Shown here piece by piece: positions 17,801 through 26,072 of a stretch of DNA of 64,000 nucleotides; position 1 is the stretch's first letter, and each line of letters begins with the position of its first letter. The DNA is taken from positions 1 to 64,000 of the forward strand of contig CAZUQM010000005.1 of the NCBI GenBank assembly GCA_964622545.1. The letters run 5' to 3'. The notes under the pieces are model-generated. The model was given only the letters and a program-made list of their open reading frames with translations. It ran no database searches and had not been told where the DNA came from. Made by a program: the position numbers and the translations under genes. Source of the stretch: JAFGLZ01 sp964622545. Lineage in GTDB: Bacteria; Planctomycetota; Phycisphaerae; UBA1845; JAFGLZ01.

Positions 17801-19641
17801 TCCAGAAGATTGCGGACTCGGCCCCCTTCATGCTCTTCCTGCTCAATCTGGAAGACCGAGCCGTCGAATTCGTAAACCCTTACTGCCAGAAACTGTTGGG
17901 CTACTCGCCCGAAAAGCTCTACGCGATGGGGGAAGAGGCCAACCCGCGGATCGTTCATCCGGACGACTTGAGCATCTTGGACGACGTGGTCGAACGACTG
18001 CGCCACGCGGCCGACGGTGAGGTCGTCGACTGCATCGTTCGGGCCCGGCATGCCAACGGCTCCCGGCGATGGCTTCACATCTCGGATGTCGTCTTCGAAC
18101 GGCACGAGGACGGTACGCCCAGGTCGGTGCTCGGCACCACGCAGGACGTCACCGATCGCATGGAGGCCCAGGCCGAACTGCAGCGGCAGCGCGACTTCGC
18201 CGAGTCGCTGGTCAATACCGCCCAGACCATCGTCCTCGTGCTCGATACCGAGGGCCGCATCGTCTACTTCAACCCCTACATGGAGCGCGTCTCCGGCTAC
18301 CGGCTGGAGGAGGTCCGAGGCCAGGACTGGTTCGCCACGTTCGTGCAGCCTCACTACCGTGACAGCACCCGAGAGGTCTTCGAGGCCACCATGAAGGGCG
18401 CCGACACCAACGGCACGGTGGGCGTGCACCTCAACAAGGAGGGCAAACGCCGAGAGATCGAATGGTACGGCGAGGTGATGGCGGACGCGGACGGGCAAGT
18501 CATCGGCCTGCTCTGCACCGGTCAGGACATCACCGAACGGCGGCAGGCCGAGGAGGCCCTGCGCGAGAGCGAATCCCGCTATCGACAGATCGTCGAGACG
18601 GCCCAGGAGGGCATCCTCGAAACGGACACCGAGGGGCGCATCCTCTACCTGAACGAACGGATGGCCCAGATGCTGGGCTACACCGGCGACGAGCTGCTCG
18701 GACGATCGATCCTGAATCTCGTCGAACCCGATCGCCGCGTCGATGTCCTGGCCGCCTTGGAACGTCGCAAGGCCGGAAAGAGCGAGACGATCGAACGCTG
18801 CTACGTCCGCAAGGACGGCGCACCTCTCTGGACCATCGCCGCCCTGAGCCCGAGCCGTGACCGCAGCGGACGGATCATCGGGTCGCTGGGGATGTTCACC
18901 GACATCACCGACCGCAAGCGGGCCGAGGAACTCGCCCGACAGCACCAGACCGACCTGGCCCACGCATCGCGGCTGGCGACGATGGGCGAAATGGCCTCCG
19001 GCCTGGCCCATGAGCTCAACCAACCGCTGGGTGCCATCTGCACCTATGCCGGCCACTGCCGGCGCCTGGCCGAAGGCGACGACCGTAAGGCCGTGCTGGA
19101 GCTCATCGAGAAGATGGACGCCCAAGCGCGTCGGGCCTCGGAGATCATCCGGCGAATCCGAAGCTTTGCCTCGAAGCGGCCGGCAATCCGCAAGTGTATT
19201 GACATCAACAACTTAATTCGCGAGACCTTGGCGCTGTTGGAGTGGGAGGCCCGCCGGCTCGGTATCACGGTCACCATGACCCTTTGCCAAGAGCCGCTCG
19301 TTGCCACGATCGATGAGATCCAAATCCAGCAAATCTTCATAAATCTAGTTCGCAATGCCTTCGATTCAATCCGGGAAGGGAGTGGCCACACACGAAGAAT
19401 CACGATAGAATCGGCGCTAGTAGCGGTTGAGACGATACGCGTGGCGGTGACCGATACGGGTATCGGTTTCGACGAGGAGTCCAAAGAGCGTCTCTTCGAG
19501 CCGTTCTTCACGACGAAGCCGGACGGCATGGGCATGGGGTTATCCATATGTCAATCCATTGCCCAGGCACATTCCGGACGCCTGTGGGGGACATCCAACC
19601 CGCAGGGGGGTGCGACGTTCTTCCTGGAATTGCCAGCGTAG
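14830..19641 (+). CDS. Giant soluble multi-PAS/GAF histidine kinase (8 PAS, 2 GAF by eye)
   Basis: 1603 residues from the ATG at 14830; a GTG at 14761 would add 23 unconvincing residues. After a short N-terminal coiled coil come PAS, PAS, GAF (about 300-450), PAS, PAS, GAF (about 715-860) and four more PAS domains, most ending in DIT(D/E)RK-type linkers. HisKA carries the phosphoacceptor in MASGLAHELNQPLGAI, and HATPase_c shows LVRNAFDSI, DTGIGFDEES and GMGMGLSI. No membrane segment is seen, so it is probably cytoplasmic. The HELNQPL signature matches FixL/DctB-type kinases. It sits 15 bp before a FixJ-like regulator, its evident partner. Ligands are unknown; haem or flavin binding cannot be judged by eye. 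Confidence 0.93.
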   Translation: MTDKQQTVEDLLREVETLRARVAELEGQSNDRSDLAAALPDPESLLESIYYGVDTCLWITEVREDGEFVWIHNNPADQRLTGLDLRDPRGIRFEDVMSPEDAAFNRRWCQDVIATGKPVTFEDRFLIDGQERWSLNTLLPLRDASGRIHRIVGAGLDITDRKRAEERARLEREKLQVILDALPAMVFIKDKDNRLIGLNQAFADHTGLAPDSVMDDVASRGQSGFEICPTPEQADTYWSDDKEVMATGRPKRGIIEPLLTDPSRWFQTDKVPYCNEEGEIVGVIGCSIEMTQRKKAEDLLRIQRDLGIAFASTSDLSEAMSMLLEAALRIEGIDCGGVYVVDETTRTIRTVAHRGVSEAFVNAVSSLDAASPQGQALLTGEPQYIRPSLDKAPWHDHVVQEGLLSFAAIPVFHDETVIAALCLGSHTCDEISQDAKDAIDAIAARIGPVVARVRAEQALRESEDRNRALLAAIPDMMFHYTREGVTVDFKPAADFSPIVPESEFLNRPLHEILPEDAARMQLNAIEKALTQQQVQTIEYALPDGDGRRHFEGRMVPCGTDQVMLIVRDISQRVRADRALRQTRTNLQNLFDTMDDMIFVLDDQARIVHTNPVVSQRLGYTPEDLRRLAVPDLHPPERREEARAILSDMLAGRASVCPIPLLTQSGGLIPTETKVTRGQWGDQPALFGIARDVTERQWAERRLRAQRDLGLRLGSVCTLHEALDVVLESALQTEGVDCCGFYVVEERTEDLVLVAQRCLDRPCQPQPGKFASDSEQAAAIMRGQPIAVARHGPEEATALMWSGEGVHGTVVIPVQHGDRVVASLHLASCHQDEIPLSTRHVLEAVAAHMGAVIARLRAERERERLREIIETTTDFVSMSDPSGRILYMNRAGRSAVGRAPGEPLGDHSLTSIYPAWAWRKIREEGIPAAVRDGVWRGETACLDAEGNEVPASQIIMAHRSSDGEVEYFSTILHDVTDLKMAERNAREQQRFVQKIADSAPFMLFLLNLEDRAVEFVNPYCQKLLGYSPEKLYAMGEEANPRIVHPDDLSILDDVVERLRHAADGEVVDCIVRARHANGSRRWLHISDVVFERHEDGTPRSVLGTTQDVTDRMEAQAELQRQRDFAESLVNTAQTIVLVLDTEGRIVYFNPYMERVSGYRLEEVRGQDWFATFVQPHYRDSTREVFEATMKGADTNGTVGVHLNKEGKRREIEWYGEVMADADGQVIGLLCTGQDITERRQAEEALRESESRYRQIVETAQEGILETDTEGRILYLNERMAQMLGYTGDELLGRSILNLVEPDRRVDVLAALERRKAGKSETIERCYVRKDGAPLWTIAALSPSRDRSGRIIGSLGMFTDITDRKRAEELARQHQTDLAHASRLATMGEMASGLAHELNQPLGAICTYAGHCRRLAEGDDRKAVLELIEKMDAQARRASEIIRRIRSFASKRPAIRKCIDINNLIRETLALLEWEARRLGITVTMTLCQEPLVATIDEIQIQQIFINLVRNAFDSIREGSGHTRRITIESALVAVETIRVAVTDTGIGFDEESKERLFEPFFTTKPDGMGMGLSICQSIAQAHSGRLWGTSNPQGGATFFLELPA

Positions 19642-19656
19642 ACACAGGGTGCGAAG

Positions 19657-20271
19657 ATGGGACATGATCAAGCCGTCGTACATGTGGTGGATGACGATGA
19701 GGCCATGCGGGACGCACTGGTCGGCCTGCTTGGATCCGTGGGGTTGAAGGCCGAGTCGTACGCCTCGGCTACAGACTTCCTCGGCAAGTACGATCCCGAT
19801 ATGCCGGGCTGCATCATCCTGGACGTCCGCATGCCGGGCATGGACGGGCTCGTCCTCCAGCAGAAGCTCAAGAGCGATCACGTGACACTGCCGATTGTCT
19901 TCCTCACGGGACACGGCGACGTCTCCATGGCCGTGCACGCGATCCAAGAAGGCGCGTTCGACTTCATCGAGAAGCCCTTCCGGGAGACGCATCTGCTCGA
20001 GGCCGTCAACCGCGCGATCGAGGAGGACCTGATCCGCCGCGAGGAGTACGCCTCGCGGACGCAGGTCGAATCGAAGCTCTCGACGCTCACGAACCGCGAG
20101 CGCGAGGTGCTCGACATGGTCGTCGCCGGCAAGAACAGCAAGGCCATCGCCGAGGAGCTGGGCCTGAGCCCCAAGACCGTCGACGCGCACCGCGCCCGCA
20201 TCCTCGACAAGATGTCGGCGCAGAAAGCCGTGCAACTGGTCCGCATGCTGGCCGACGCCAAGGTCGAGTAG
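19657..20271 (+). CDS. FixJ-family response regulator (REC-LuxR HTH)
   Basis: 204 residues. The receiver domain has VVDDDEAMR, phosphoacceptor D56 in CIILDVRMPGMDG, the Thr in FLTGHGDV and the Lys in FIEKPF. The C-terminal LuxR-type HTH (about 142-204) includes LTNREREVLDMVVAGKNSK, AIAEELGLSPKTVDAHRA. It is a DNA-binding transcription regulator phosphorylated, most likely, by the multi-PAS kinase ending 15 bp upstream. Targets are unknown; the glycan block that follows is a possible but unproven target. Confidence 0.94.
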   Translation: MGHDQAVVHVVDDDEAMRDALVGLLGSVGLKAESYASATDFLGKYDPDMPGCIILDVRMPGMDGLVLQQKLKSDHVTLPIVFLTGHGDVSMAVHAIQEGAFDFIEKPFRETHLLEAVNRAIEEDLIRREEYASRTQVESKLSTLTNREREVLDMVVAGKNSKAIAEELGLSPKTVDAHRARILDKMSAQKAVQLVRMLADAKVE

Positions 20272-20465
20272 GCCTTCCTTCACACGCAACGTTCCAGGTG
20301 GAACCAACCTCGTGCCTCTGAGCGAGCGGGCGCCCCTTTCGTTCCGCTGGCGCCTCGACCGGGCCACTCGATTGCCCGACCGCCGAGGCGTGGGCTACAC
20401 TACGCACCCAACGAACCTGCTCGACGCGGACCGTCCAGCGCATCCCTTGATCCGGACACCCGACC

Positions 20466-22268
20466 TTGGCGACAGACCCGACACGGACAGACCACCCAGA
20501 CACACCGCGACCGACCGACTCGAAACCCGGCAAGGCCCGGACCGGCCTGGAGATCGTCATCGTCCTGGCCCTGGGAAGCACATGGTTCTTCTGGGGTACG
20601 AGCACCGGCGACCTCCTCGGCATGGAGCCGCTCCGCGCCGTCGTCGTCAAGGAGATGCTCGAGGCAGACCACGGGCCCGTGCCGACCGTGCACGGGCGCG
20701 TGTATCTCCGCAAGCTGCCGCTGTACGCATGGACGACGACCGCGCTGGCCCGAGCGGCCGGCGGACTCGACGAGCAGGTCGCGCGATGGCCGTCCGCCGC
20801 ATTGGGCGTCCTCTATCTCCTGACCATGTATGCGGCCGGACGGTGGCTCGTCCATCCCCGTGCCGGCCTGCCTGCCGCGGCCCTGGCCGGTGGAAACTGG
20901 CTCGTGCTCAAGTACGGATTGCGGGCCGACCTGGACATGGGCGTCCTGTCACTGACGACGCTGGCCATCGTCTTGCTTGGTCGGGCGTGGCAGGCCCAGG
21001 GCCGCGGCCGCATCGCCTGGCTGATCGGCGCCTACCTGGCCGCGCTGGCGGGTTCGTTCTGGAAGGCGCCGCACGTGCAGGTCATGGTGTGGCTGACGGT
21101 GGCGGGTCTGGCCTGGTTCGATCGCCGAGCCGGGCGGACCGACTGGTGGCGCTTCGCCGTGCATCCGGCGCAGATCGCCCTGTCAATCGTCAACGCGACC
21201 CTGATGGCGGCATGGTATCTGGCGCTGTCCGACGCCACCGGTAGCTCATCGCGCGTGGGCAAGTTCGTCCTGCTTGAATTCCTGGCCCGGGTCGTGCCGC
21301 ACTCGGGGTCGTATCTCCTCGAGCTGCTCGGCGCGCCGTTCATGCTGGCCTTGGCCGCCTTTCCGGCAAGCCTCTTCGTCGTGCTGCTGGTGATGAAGCC
21401 GGCCAGGGCGTGGCTCGATCCGGGCCGCGAGCCGCGTCATCGATTCCTGCTGGCCTGGGTCGTGCCGGGCGCGATCTTCCTGACGCTCGTGCAGGCCAAG
21501 GCCCCGCGCTACTGGTTCCTCATCCTCGGCGGGGTGACGCTGCTGGCCACGATGATCTGGTGGCGGTTCCGCACGGGCGAGCTGCCCGACCGGGTCAGGC
21601 AGGTCTGCAGCCGGGTGCTCCGGGGGACCTTCGTCGTGGTGGCTGTCGGGGCGCTGGGGGCCGTCCTCTTCGGGCTCCTCTTGTGGCTGGAGGTGCTTGC
21701 CCCGGCCGGCATACCCCATCCCGGAGCGGGTGCTGCGCTGATCGCCGCGGGCGTCCTCGGGCTGCTCGCGGGCGTCCTGACCGCGCTGAAGGCCGACGCA
21801 TCGAGGCCCGGGACCTTCGCAGCGGCCTTCGTCGCCGTCGCGATCGCCGTCAAGCTGGGACACGTCGGGGCGGTCTTGCCGATCGTCTCGGTCATGGAGA
21901 CGCTCAAGCCGGCCGCTCAGAAGGTCGACGCGCTGGTCCCGCCCGAGGCCGCGCTCTTCGCCCTGTCGGACAAGCCCGGCAGCGACCGCGCGGGCGAGCT
22001 CGGTGACCTGGGCTATTACTGCCAGCGGTTCATCGTCTGGCCGCTCGACCTCGACGACGCGCTGGCCCGTCGTGACGGTCGGCCGCTCTATCTGCTCGTC
22101 CGCGACCGCGGTCGGGAGCGGCTCGAGGAGCGCTTCGGCGACGGCGCGGTGCTGCTCGAGACGATCGCATGGCGGGATAAGGACATCTACCTGTACCACA
22201 TTCCCGAGGCCGTACGAGAAGCCCCGGCCACGGCGCCGTCCTCACGGCCCACGACCCAACCCCGGTAG
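20466..22268 (+). CDS. ArnT-like polytopic glycosyltransferase (GT-C fold)
   Basis: About 600 residues with roughly 10-12 membrane segments. The first luminal loop after TM1 (GMEPLRAVVVKEMLEAD, then LRKLPLYAW) matches the Asp/Glu-containing loop of PMT/ArnT transferases, which move a sugar from a polyprenyl phosphate donor to a lipid or protein on the outer face of the inner membrane. A C-terminal soluble part (about 485-600) ends in Pro/Thr-rich sequence. The start is uncertain: the frame opens at a TTG (20466) without a clear ribosome binding site, and the next ATG (about 20622) would remove TM1. A second ArnT-like gene lies at 23958-25919. Confidence 0.82.
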   Translation: MATDPTRTDHPDTPRPTDSKPGKARTGLEIVIVLALGSTWFFWGTSTGDLLGMEPLRAVVVKEMLEADHGPVPTVHGRVYLRKLPLYAWTTTALARAAGGLDEQVARWPSAALGVLYLLTMYAAGRWLVHPRAGLPAAALAGGNWLVLKYGLRADLDMGVLSLTTLAIVLLGRAWQAQGRGRIAWLIGAYLAALAGSFWKAPHVQVMVWLTVAGLAWFDRRAGRTDWWRFAVHPAQIALSIVNATLMAAWYLALSDATGSSSRVGKFVLLEFLARVVPHSGSYLLELLGAPFMLALAAFPASLFVVLLVMKPARAWLDPGREPRHRFLLAWVVPGAIFLTLVQAKAPRYWFLILGGVTLLATMIWWRFRTGELPDRVRQVCSRVLRGTFVVVAVGALGAVLFGLLLWLEVLAPAGIPHPGAGAALIAAGVLGLLAGVLTALKADASRPGTFAAAFVAVAIAVKLGHVGAVLPIVSVMETLKPAAQKVDALVPPEAALFALSDKPGSDRAGELGDLGYYCQRFIVWPLDLDDALARRDGRPLYLLVRDRGRERLEERFGDGAVLLETIAWRDKDIYLYHIPEAVREAPATAPSSRPTTQPR

Positions 22269-22311
22269 CACCTTTGCCAGCGAATCCTGTTGTGCGGAGG
22301 TAAGGACGACC

Positions 22312-23259
22312 TCAGAAGTTCACGCGGCGAGCGACGGCCCACTGGGTCCGGCCGCCGACGAGGTAGCGGTTGCGCACGATCAACTCGCAGGCCCATCCGG
22401 AACCGAGCATGCACGCGGCCCCCGTGGCGAGGACGACCATCGTCAGGAAGCCCGTCCGCCAGAGCGCCCAGCCGGTCAGGAGCTGCACCAGCACGAACAG
22501 CGCGAACACACCCGCCCCCAGCAGGACCATGTACTGGGCGAGCTTGGCGAAGATATGCGACGGTCTCGTGCGATACTTCAGCAGGATGCGGACCAGGACG
22601 ATGTCGGAGATCACGCGGCTGATGCGGCCGAAGCCGTATTTGCTCACGCCGGCCGTCCGCGGATGGTGCTTGACGACCAGCTCGCCCACGCGCAGCCCGC
22701 GGGCCATGACGTAGAGCGGCAGGAAGCGGTGCATCTCGCCGAACAGGTCGAGCGGCTCGATCGCGTCGGCACGGTACGCCTTCAGCGTGCAGCCCAGGTC
22801 GTGCACCGGCACGCCGGAAAGGCGGTTGATCAGGCGGTTGGCCGCACGAGAGACCAGCCGACGCAAACCGGCGTCCTGACGGTCGCGCCGCCAGCCGCTG
22901 ACGCACCCGTAACCCTCGTCCAGCTTGGCGAGCAACGGTCCGATGTCGGACGGATCGTTCTGGCGGTCACCGTCCATGGGCACGAGCACCCGTCCGCTGG
23001 CCTCGTGCATGCCCGCGGCCATGGCGAGCGTCTGACCGCAGTTGTACGCGAAGTGCACCACCTTGACGCGTGGGTCCAGCTCGGCCGCGGCGTCGAGCTC
23101 CTCGGTGCTGCCGTCGGTGCTGCCGTCGTTGACGAGGATCACCTCGAAGGACAGGTCGAGCTTCTCGACCTCGGTCAGGGTGTCCTCCACGAGCGGACGG
23201 ATGTTGTCCTTCTCGTTGTAGATGGGCACGACGATCGACAGATCGAGTTGGTCGGGCAC
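22312..23259 (-). CDS. GT2 polyprenyl-phosphate glycosyltransferase with membrane tail (DPM1/GtrB-like)
   Basis: 315 residues from a GTG at 23259, with GAGAGG about 10 bases upstream; the frame remains open to 23820 but overlaps the LAB_N gene. GT-A motifs: LSIVVPIYNEKDNI, ILVNDGSTDGS, MDGDRQNDP and GCTLKAYR. Two C-terminal membrane segments (about 235-290) anchor it. It should load a sugar onto a polyprenyl phosphate on the cytoplasmic face and so supply the ArnT-like enzymes on either side. It starts 20 bp after the LAB_N gene stop and likely shares its transcript. Confidence 0.9.
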   Translation of the reverse strand: MPDQLDLSIVVPIYNEKDNIRPLVEDTLTEVEKLDLSFEVILVNDGSTDGSTEELDAAAELDPRVKVVHFAYNCGQTLAMAAGMHEASGRVLVPMDGDRQNDPSDIGPLLAKLDEGYGCVSGWRRDRQDAGLRRLVSRAANRLINRLSGVPVHDLGCTLKAYRADAIEPLDLFGEMHRFLPLYVMARGLRVGELVVKHHPRTAGVSKYGFGRISRVISDIVLVRILLKYRTRPSHIFAKLAQYMVLLGAGVFALFVLVQLLTGWALWRTGFLTMVVLATGAACMLGSGWACELIVRNRYLVGGRTQWAVARRVNF

Positions 23260-23279
23260 GCGGCTGGTCCCTCTCGGTG

Positions 23280-23894
23280 TCAGGTCTGGGAGGACGGCTG
23301 TCGGTCCGGCTCGGCATCTTCTCCGTTTTGGCCGCGGCTTTCCAGGGCGCCTCCCCGGCCCGGCGGGACGTCGCCGTGGGCATCGTCCCCGTTGCCGTTG
23401 CGGTTCTCCAGGCCGTCGTCCTCCAGCAACTGATCGACGAGCGACTTGTCCCGGGCGCGGCGCGCCTTGCGGTGCCGCGCCGCCTTGGCCCGCCGCCGAT
23501 AGATCAAGATCAGGTTCCGGATGTAGATGAAGCAGCCCAGGCCCTGACCCAGCATGAAGACCGGATCGGCCCGCTTGATCGCGTAGCTCAGGAGCATGAT
23601 GCCCCCGGCCAGTGAGAAGTACCAGAACGCCACCGGGACGTGGCTGCGTTGGGCCCGCTCGCTGGCGATCCACTGGATCACGAACCGCATCATGAACATG
23701 AACTGCGCGGCGAAACCGAACAGCACCCAGGGGTCCAGCAGCTCGTCGATGGCCCTGCGGATCAAGTCCTCGAAGCTTTTCGACTGAGAGGCCTGCTGGG
23801 CGGCTTCCTGGTCGGCGCACGCGGCCCCGGCAAAAGCCAGCACGCCGCAGACCGCCAGCATCGTCATGTGAGTCTTCTTGTTCAAATCCGACAT
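23280..23894 (-). CDS. Lipid-A-disaccharide synthase N-terminal-like (LAB_N) membrane protein
   Basis: 204 residues from the ATG at 23894. A hydrophobic N-terminus (MTMLAVCGVLAFAGAACA) looks like a signal or anchor. The LAB_N domain (about 50-135) shows FAAQFMFMMRFVIQWIASE, VPVAFWYFSLAGGIMLLSY and GLGCFIYIRNLILIYRRR. The tail is basic and then acidic/Gly-rich. LAB_N proteins usually accompany GT2 and ArnT-like enzymes in glycolipid modification loci and are thought to help move or bind the lipid carrier; the molecular role is not settled. It lies between an ArnT-like gene and a GT2 gene on the same strand. Confidence 0.88.
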   Translation of the reverse strand: MSDLNKKTHMTMLAVCGVLAFAGAACADQEAAQQASQSKSFEDLIRRAIDELLDPWVLFGFAAQFMFMMRFVIQWIASERAQRSHVPVAFWYFSLAGGIMLLSYAIKRADPVFMLGQGLGCFIYIRNLILIYRRRAKAARHRKARRARDKSLVDQLLEDDGLENRNGNGDDAHGDVPPGRGGALESRGQNGEDAEPDRQPSSQT

Positions 23895-23957
23895 CCTGTC
23901 TGCTCTTGCCCGAGGCGTCCGCCCCTCAGGCGGCCCGTCGGGACGGGGTTCCACGGA

Positions 23958-25919
23958 TTACCCGCCGCCCTGGTCGCGCGGCGCTTTCCTCGTCGACGGT
24001 CCGGTCGCGGCCGGGCTCGTGCTCGTCCGGGCCAGCTCGGCCCGTGCGGCGTCCAGGCGATCGGACGGTGGCGTCAGCTCCGGCTCGGGCCACGGCGGCT
24101 CCTTGTTGCCGAAGACGATGAAGTGCTTGTACTTCTTGCCGAACGACGTCTGGAGCCACAGGTGCGTCTCGGGCATCGTGCGGCCCTGCTCGCGAAGCCG
24201 TCGCGGCGCTTCGATCATGAACCGGACGTAATGCGGCCGGCTGGCGACCATGAGGACCGGGTCGTCGGCCTTGAGTTGGCGGATCATCTCCTCGGCGACC
24301 AGCTCCTCCTCGACGGTGATGTCCCTCTTGTCCCCGCCCTGCATGCGAAGCAGCTCGAGCTGGTCGATGATCCGGGGGAACCGGACGTCGCTGTACCAGA
24401 TGATGCGGGAGTCCTGACTGCCGATCGCCTTGAGGCACGACCGGTACTCGGCCGGCAGCTTGTCGCGAAGCTGGTGGGCCATGTCGATGAAGGGCGCCTC
24501 GGAGGCCAGGATCGGCATCAGCTGGGCCCAGATCCAGAACCACGCCACCCACATCGTGCCGACGAGCGTGGCGAACGACAGCTCGCGCGGCCGACGCTGA
24601 TACAGCCAGGCCGCCACGCACGCCCCGATCGCAAAGAGCAGGACGCCGATCACATAGGGCGGCCAGACCTCGCCCCACGGAAACCGCCCGTCGTGCTTCT
24701 GCCAGACGCGCAGGCCGAACAAACCGCCCAGCAGGGCCGCCGGCACCAGAATCGTGACCGCCCAGGCCCCGGCGCGGGCCTTCCATGCGGACACGTCGCG
24801 ATCCGAGTGGAAGAAGCTCGACAGCTCGATGCCCAGCAGGACGTACAACGGCGGCAGCGCGGGTAGGAAGTACCGCAACTCCTTGCCCACCGACGCCATG
24901 AAGAACGCCAGCAGGCTGACGAACCAGATGAGCATGAAAAGCATGCCGTCGCGGTCGACGCCCTCGTCCTCGCGGACCGTCCGCGCGAAGGCCGCCGGCA
25001 GGCTCAGCGTGTACGGTAGCGTGTACACCAGCGGCGGGATCACGTAGATCAGATAGGCCTTCCAGTGCTTCTGCTCCTCGACGTTCGGCAGGTCGCCCGT
25101 GAAGCGATAGAAGTACTCGAGCCGCCACTTGGCCAGGGCCGTCGGCTCCTGGTAGTAGATCACGAGGACCCAGGGCAGCCATGGCAGCAGGAACAGCACG
25201 AGGCCGAGCACGTGCCACCAGCTCGCGAAGAGGCGCCACCGCCACGTCACGGCCACATACACCAGCGCGGGCAGCCCCACGCAGACCAGGGGCATGGGCA
25301 TCTTGTAGAGCATGGCTAGGCCGGCCACGAAGTACCCCGCCAGCCAGAGCAAGACCTGCTTGCGTCCCGGCTTGCAGCAGGACGTCCCGACCCACAGGCA
25401 CGCCAACGACAACGCGCACAAGGACGCGAGCCCCAGGTCGCTGGCCCCACGGTGCGACCAGTACAGAAACAGCGAGCCGGAGGCCGTGGCGAAGCCTGCG
25501 AAGACCGCCGCCCGGTCGCCCGCGATGTGCCACGTGAGCCAGAAGATCGTCAGCACGAGGATGACGGCGCTGATCGCGTTGGGGATGCGGGTGGTGGCCT
25601 TGTCGATCTCGGAACCGGTGAACAGGCTCGTGACCAGGACGGCCCAGTACGGACCGGGCGACTTCTGGAGCCGGACCTCGTCGCTGAACCAGGGCACCAG
25701 CCAGGCGCCGCGCTCCTTCATCTCCCGCGCGGTCTGGCCGACCCAGCAGTCGGTCGGCTCGAATTCGGCCCCGCCCTCGAGGTGATAGAAGGCCAGCACC
25801 AGGCTCCACCCGACCAGGGCCACGAGCCAGATGCGCGTGGACGGACGCATCGTGCGACCGCTCAGGTCCGCCGCGGACCCGGCCGCGTCGGTGTCAGCTA
25901 GGGTGATATCGTCGGTCAC
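23958..25919 (-). CDS. ArnT-like polytopic glycosyltransferase (GT-C fold), second copy
   Basis: 653 residues from a GTG at 25919 with AGAGGA about 8 bases upstream; the longer frame to 26051 starts with unlikely sequence. The first luminal loop (EFEPTDCWVGQTAREMKERG, then LQKSPGPYW) matches the donor and acceptor loop of ArnT/PMT family enzymes. About 12 membrane segments follow, then a soluble C-terminal domain (about 490-640) rich in charged residues. It probably transfers a sugar from polyprenyl phosphate at the external face. It is encoded just upstream of the LAB_N and GT2 genes, and the three plausibly form one pathway. Confidence 0.87.
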   Translation of the reverse strand: MTDDITLADTDAAGSAADLSGRTMRPSTRIWLVALVGWSLVLAFYHLEGGAEFEPTDCWVGQTAREMKERGAWLVPWFSDEVRLQKSPGPYWAVLVTSLFTGSEIDKATTRIPNAISAVILVLTIFWLTWHIAGDRAAVFAGFATASGSLFLYWSHRGASDLGLASLCALSLACLWVGTSCCKPGRKQVLLWLAGYFVAGLAMLYKMPMPLVCVGLPALVYVAVTWRWRLFASWWHVLGLVLFLLPWLPWVLVIYYQEPTALAKWRLEYFYRFTGDLPNVEEQKHWKAYLIYVIPPLVYTLPYTLSLPAAFARTVREDEGVDRDGMLFMLIWFVSLLAFFMASVGKELRYFLPALPPLYVLLGIELSSFFHSDRDVSAWKARAGAWAVTILVPAALLGGLFGLRVWQKHDGRFPWGEVWPPYVIGVLLFAIGACVAAWLYQRRPRELSFATLVGTMWVAWFWIWAQLMPILASEAPFIDMAHQLRDKLPAEYRSCLKAIGSQDSRIIWYSDVRFPRIIDQLELLRMQGGDKRDITVEEELVAEEMIRQLKADDPVLMVASRPHYVRFMIEAPRRLREQGRTMPETHLWLQTSFGKKYKHFIVFGNKEPPWPEPELTPPSDRLDAARAELARTSTSPAATGPSTRKAPRDQGGG

Positions 25920-26072
25920 CGGTTCCGGTCCTCTAAGAGGGTTATGCGTGGCCGTTCCTGCCGGGCTCTCTCCGAGCCCCCCGCTTCGGGCGTGCAAGGA
26001 CCCGCGCGGCCTTGACGACCCGGCTCGACGACGGCGGACCACGGCCGTCACGGCAGGATCAATCCGGCAATC

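Noticed and set aside
22312..23820. Extending the GT2 gene to 502 codons
   Set aside because: The added region overlaps the LAB_N gene in another frame and is Arg/Pro-rich; the GTG at 23259 has a ribosome binding site and begins at the family N-terminus.
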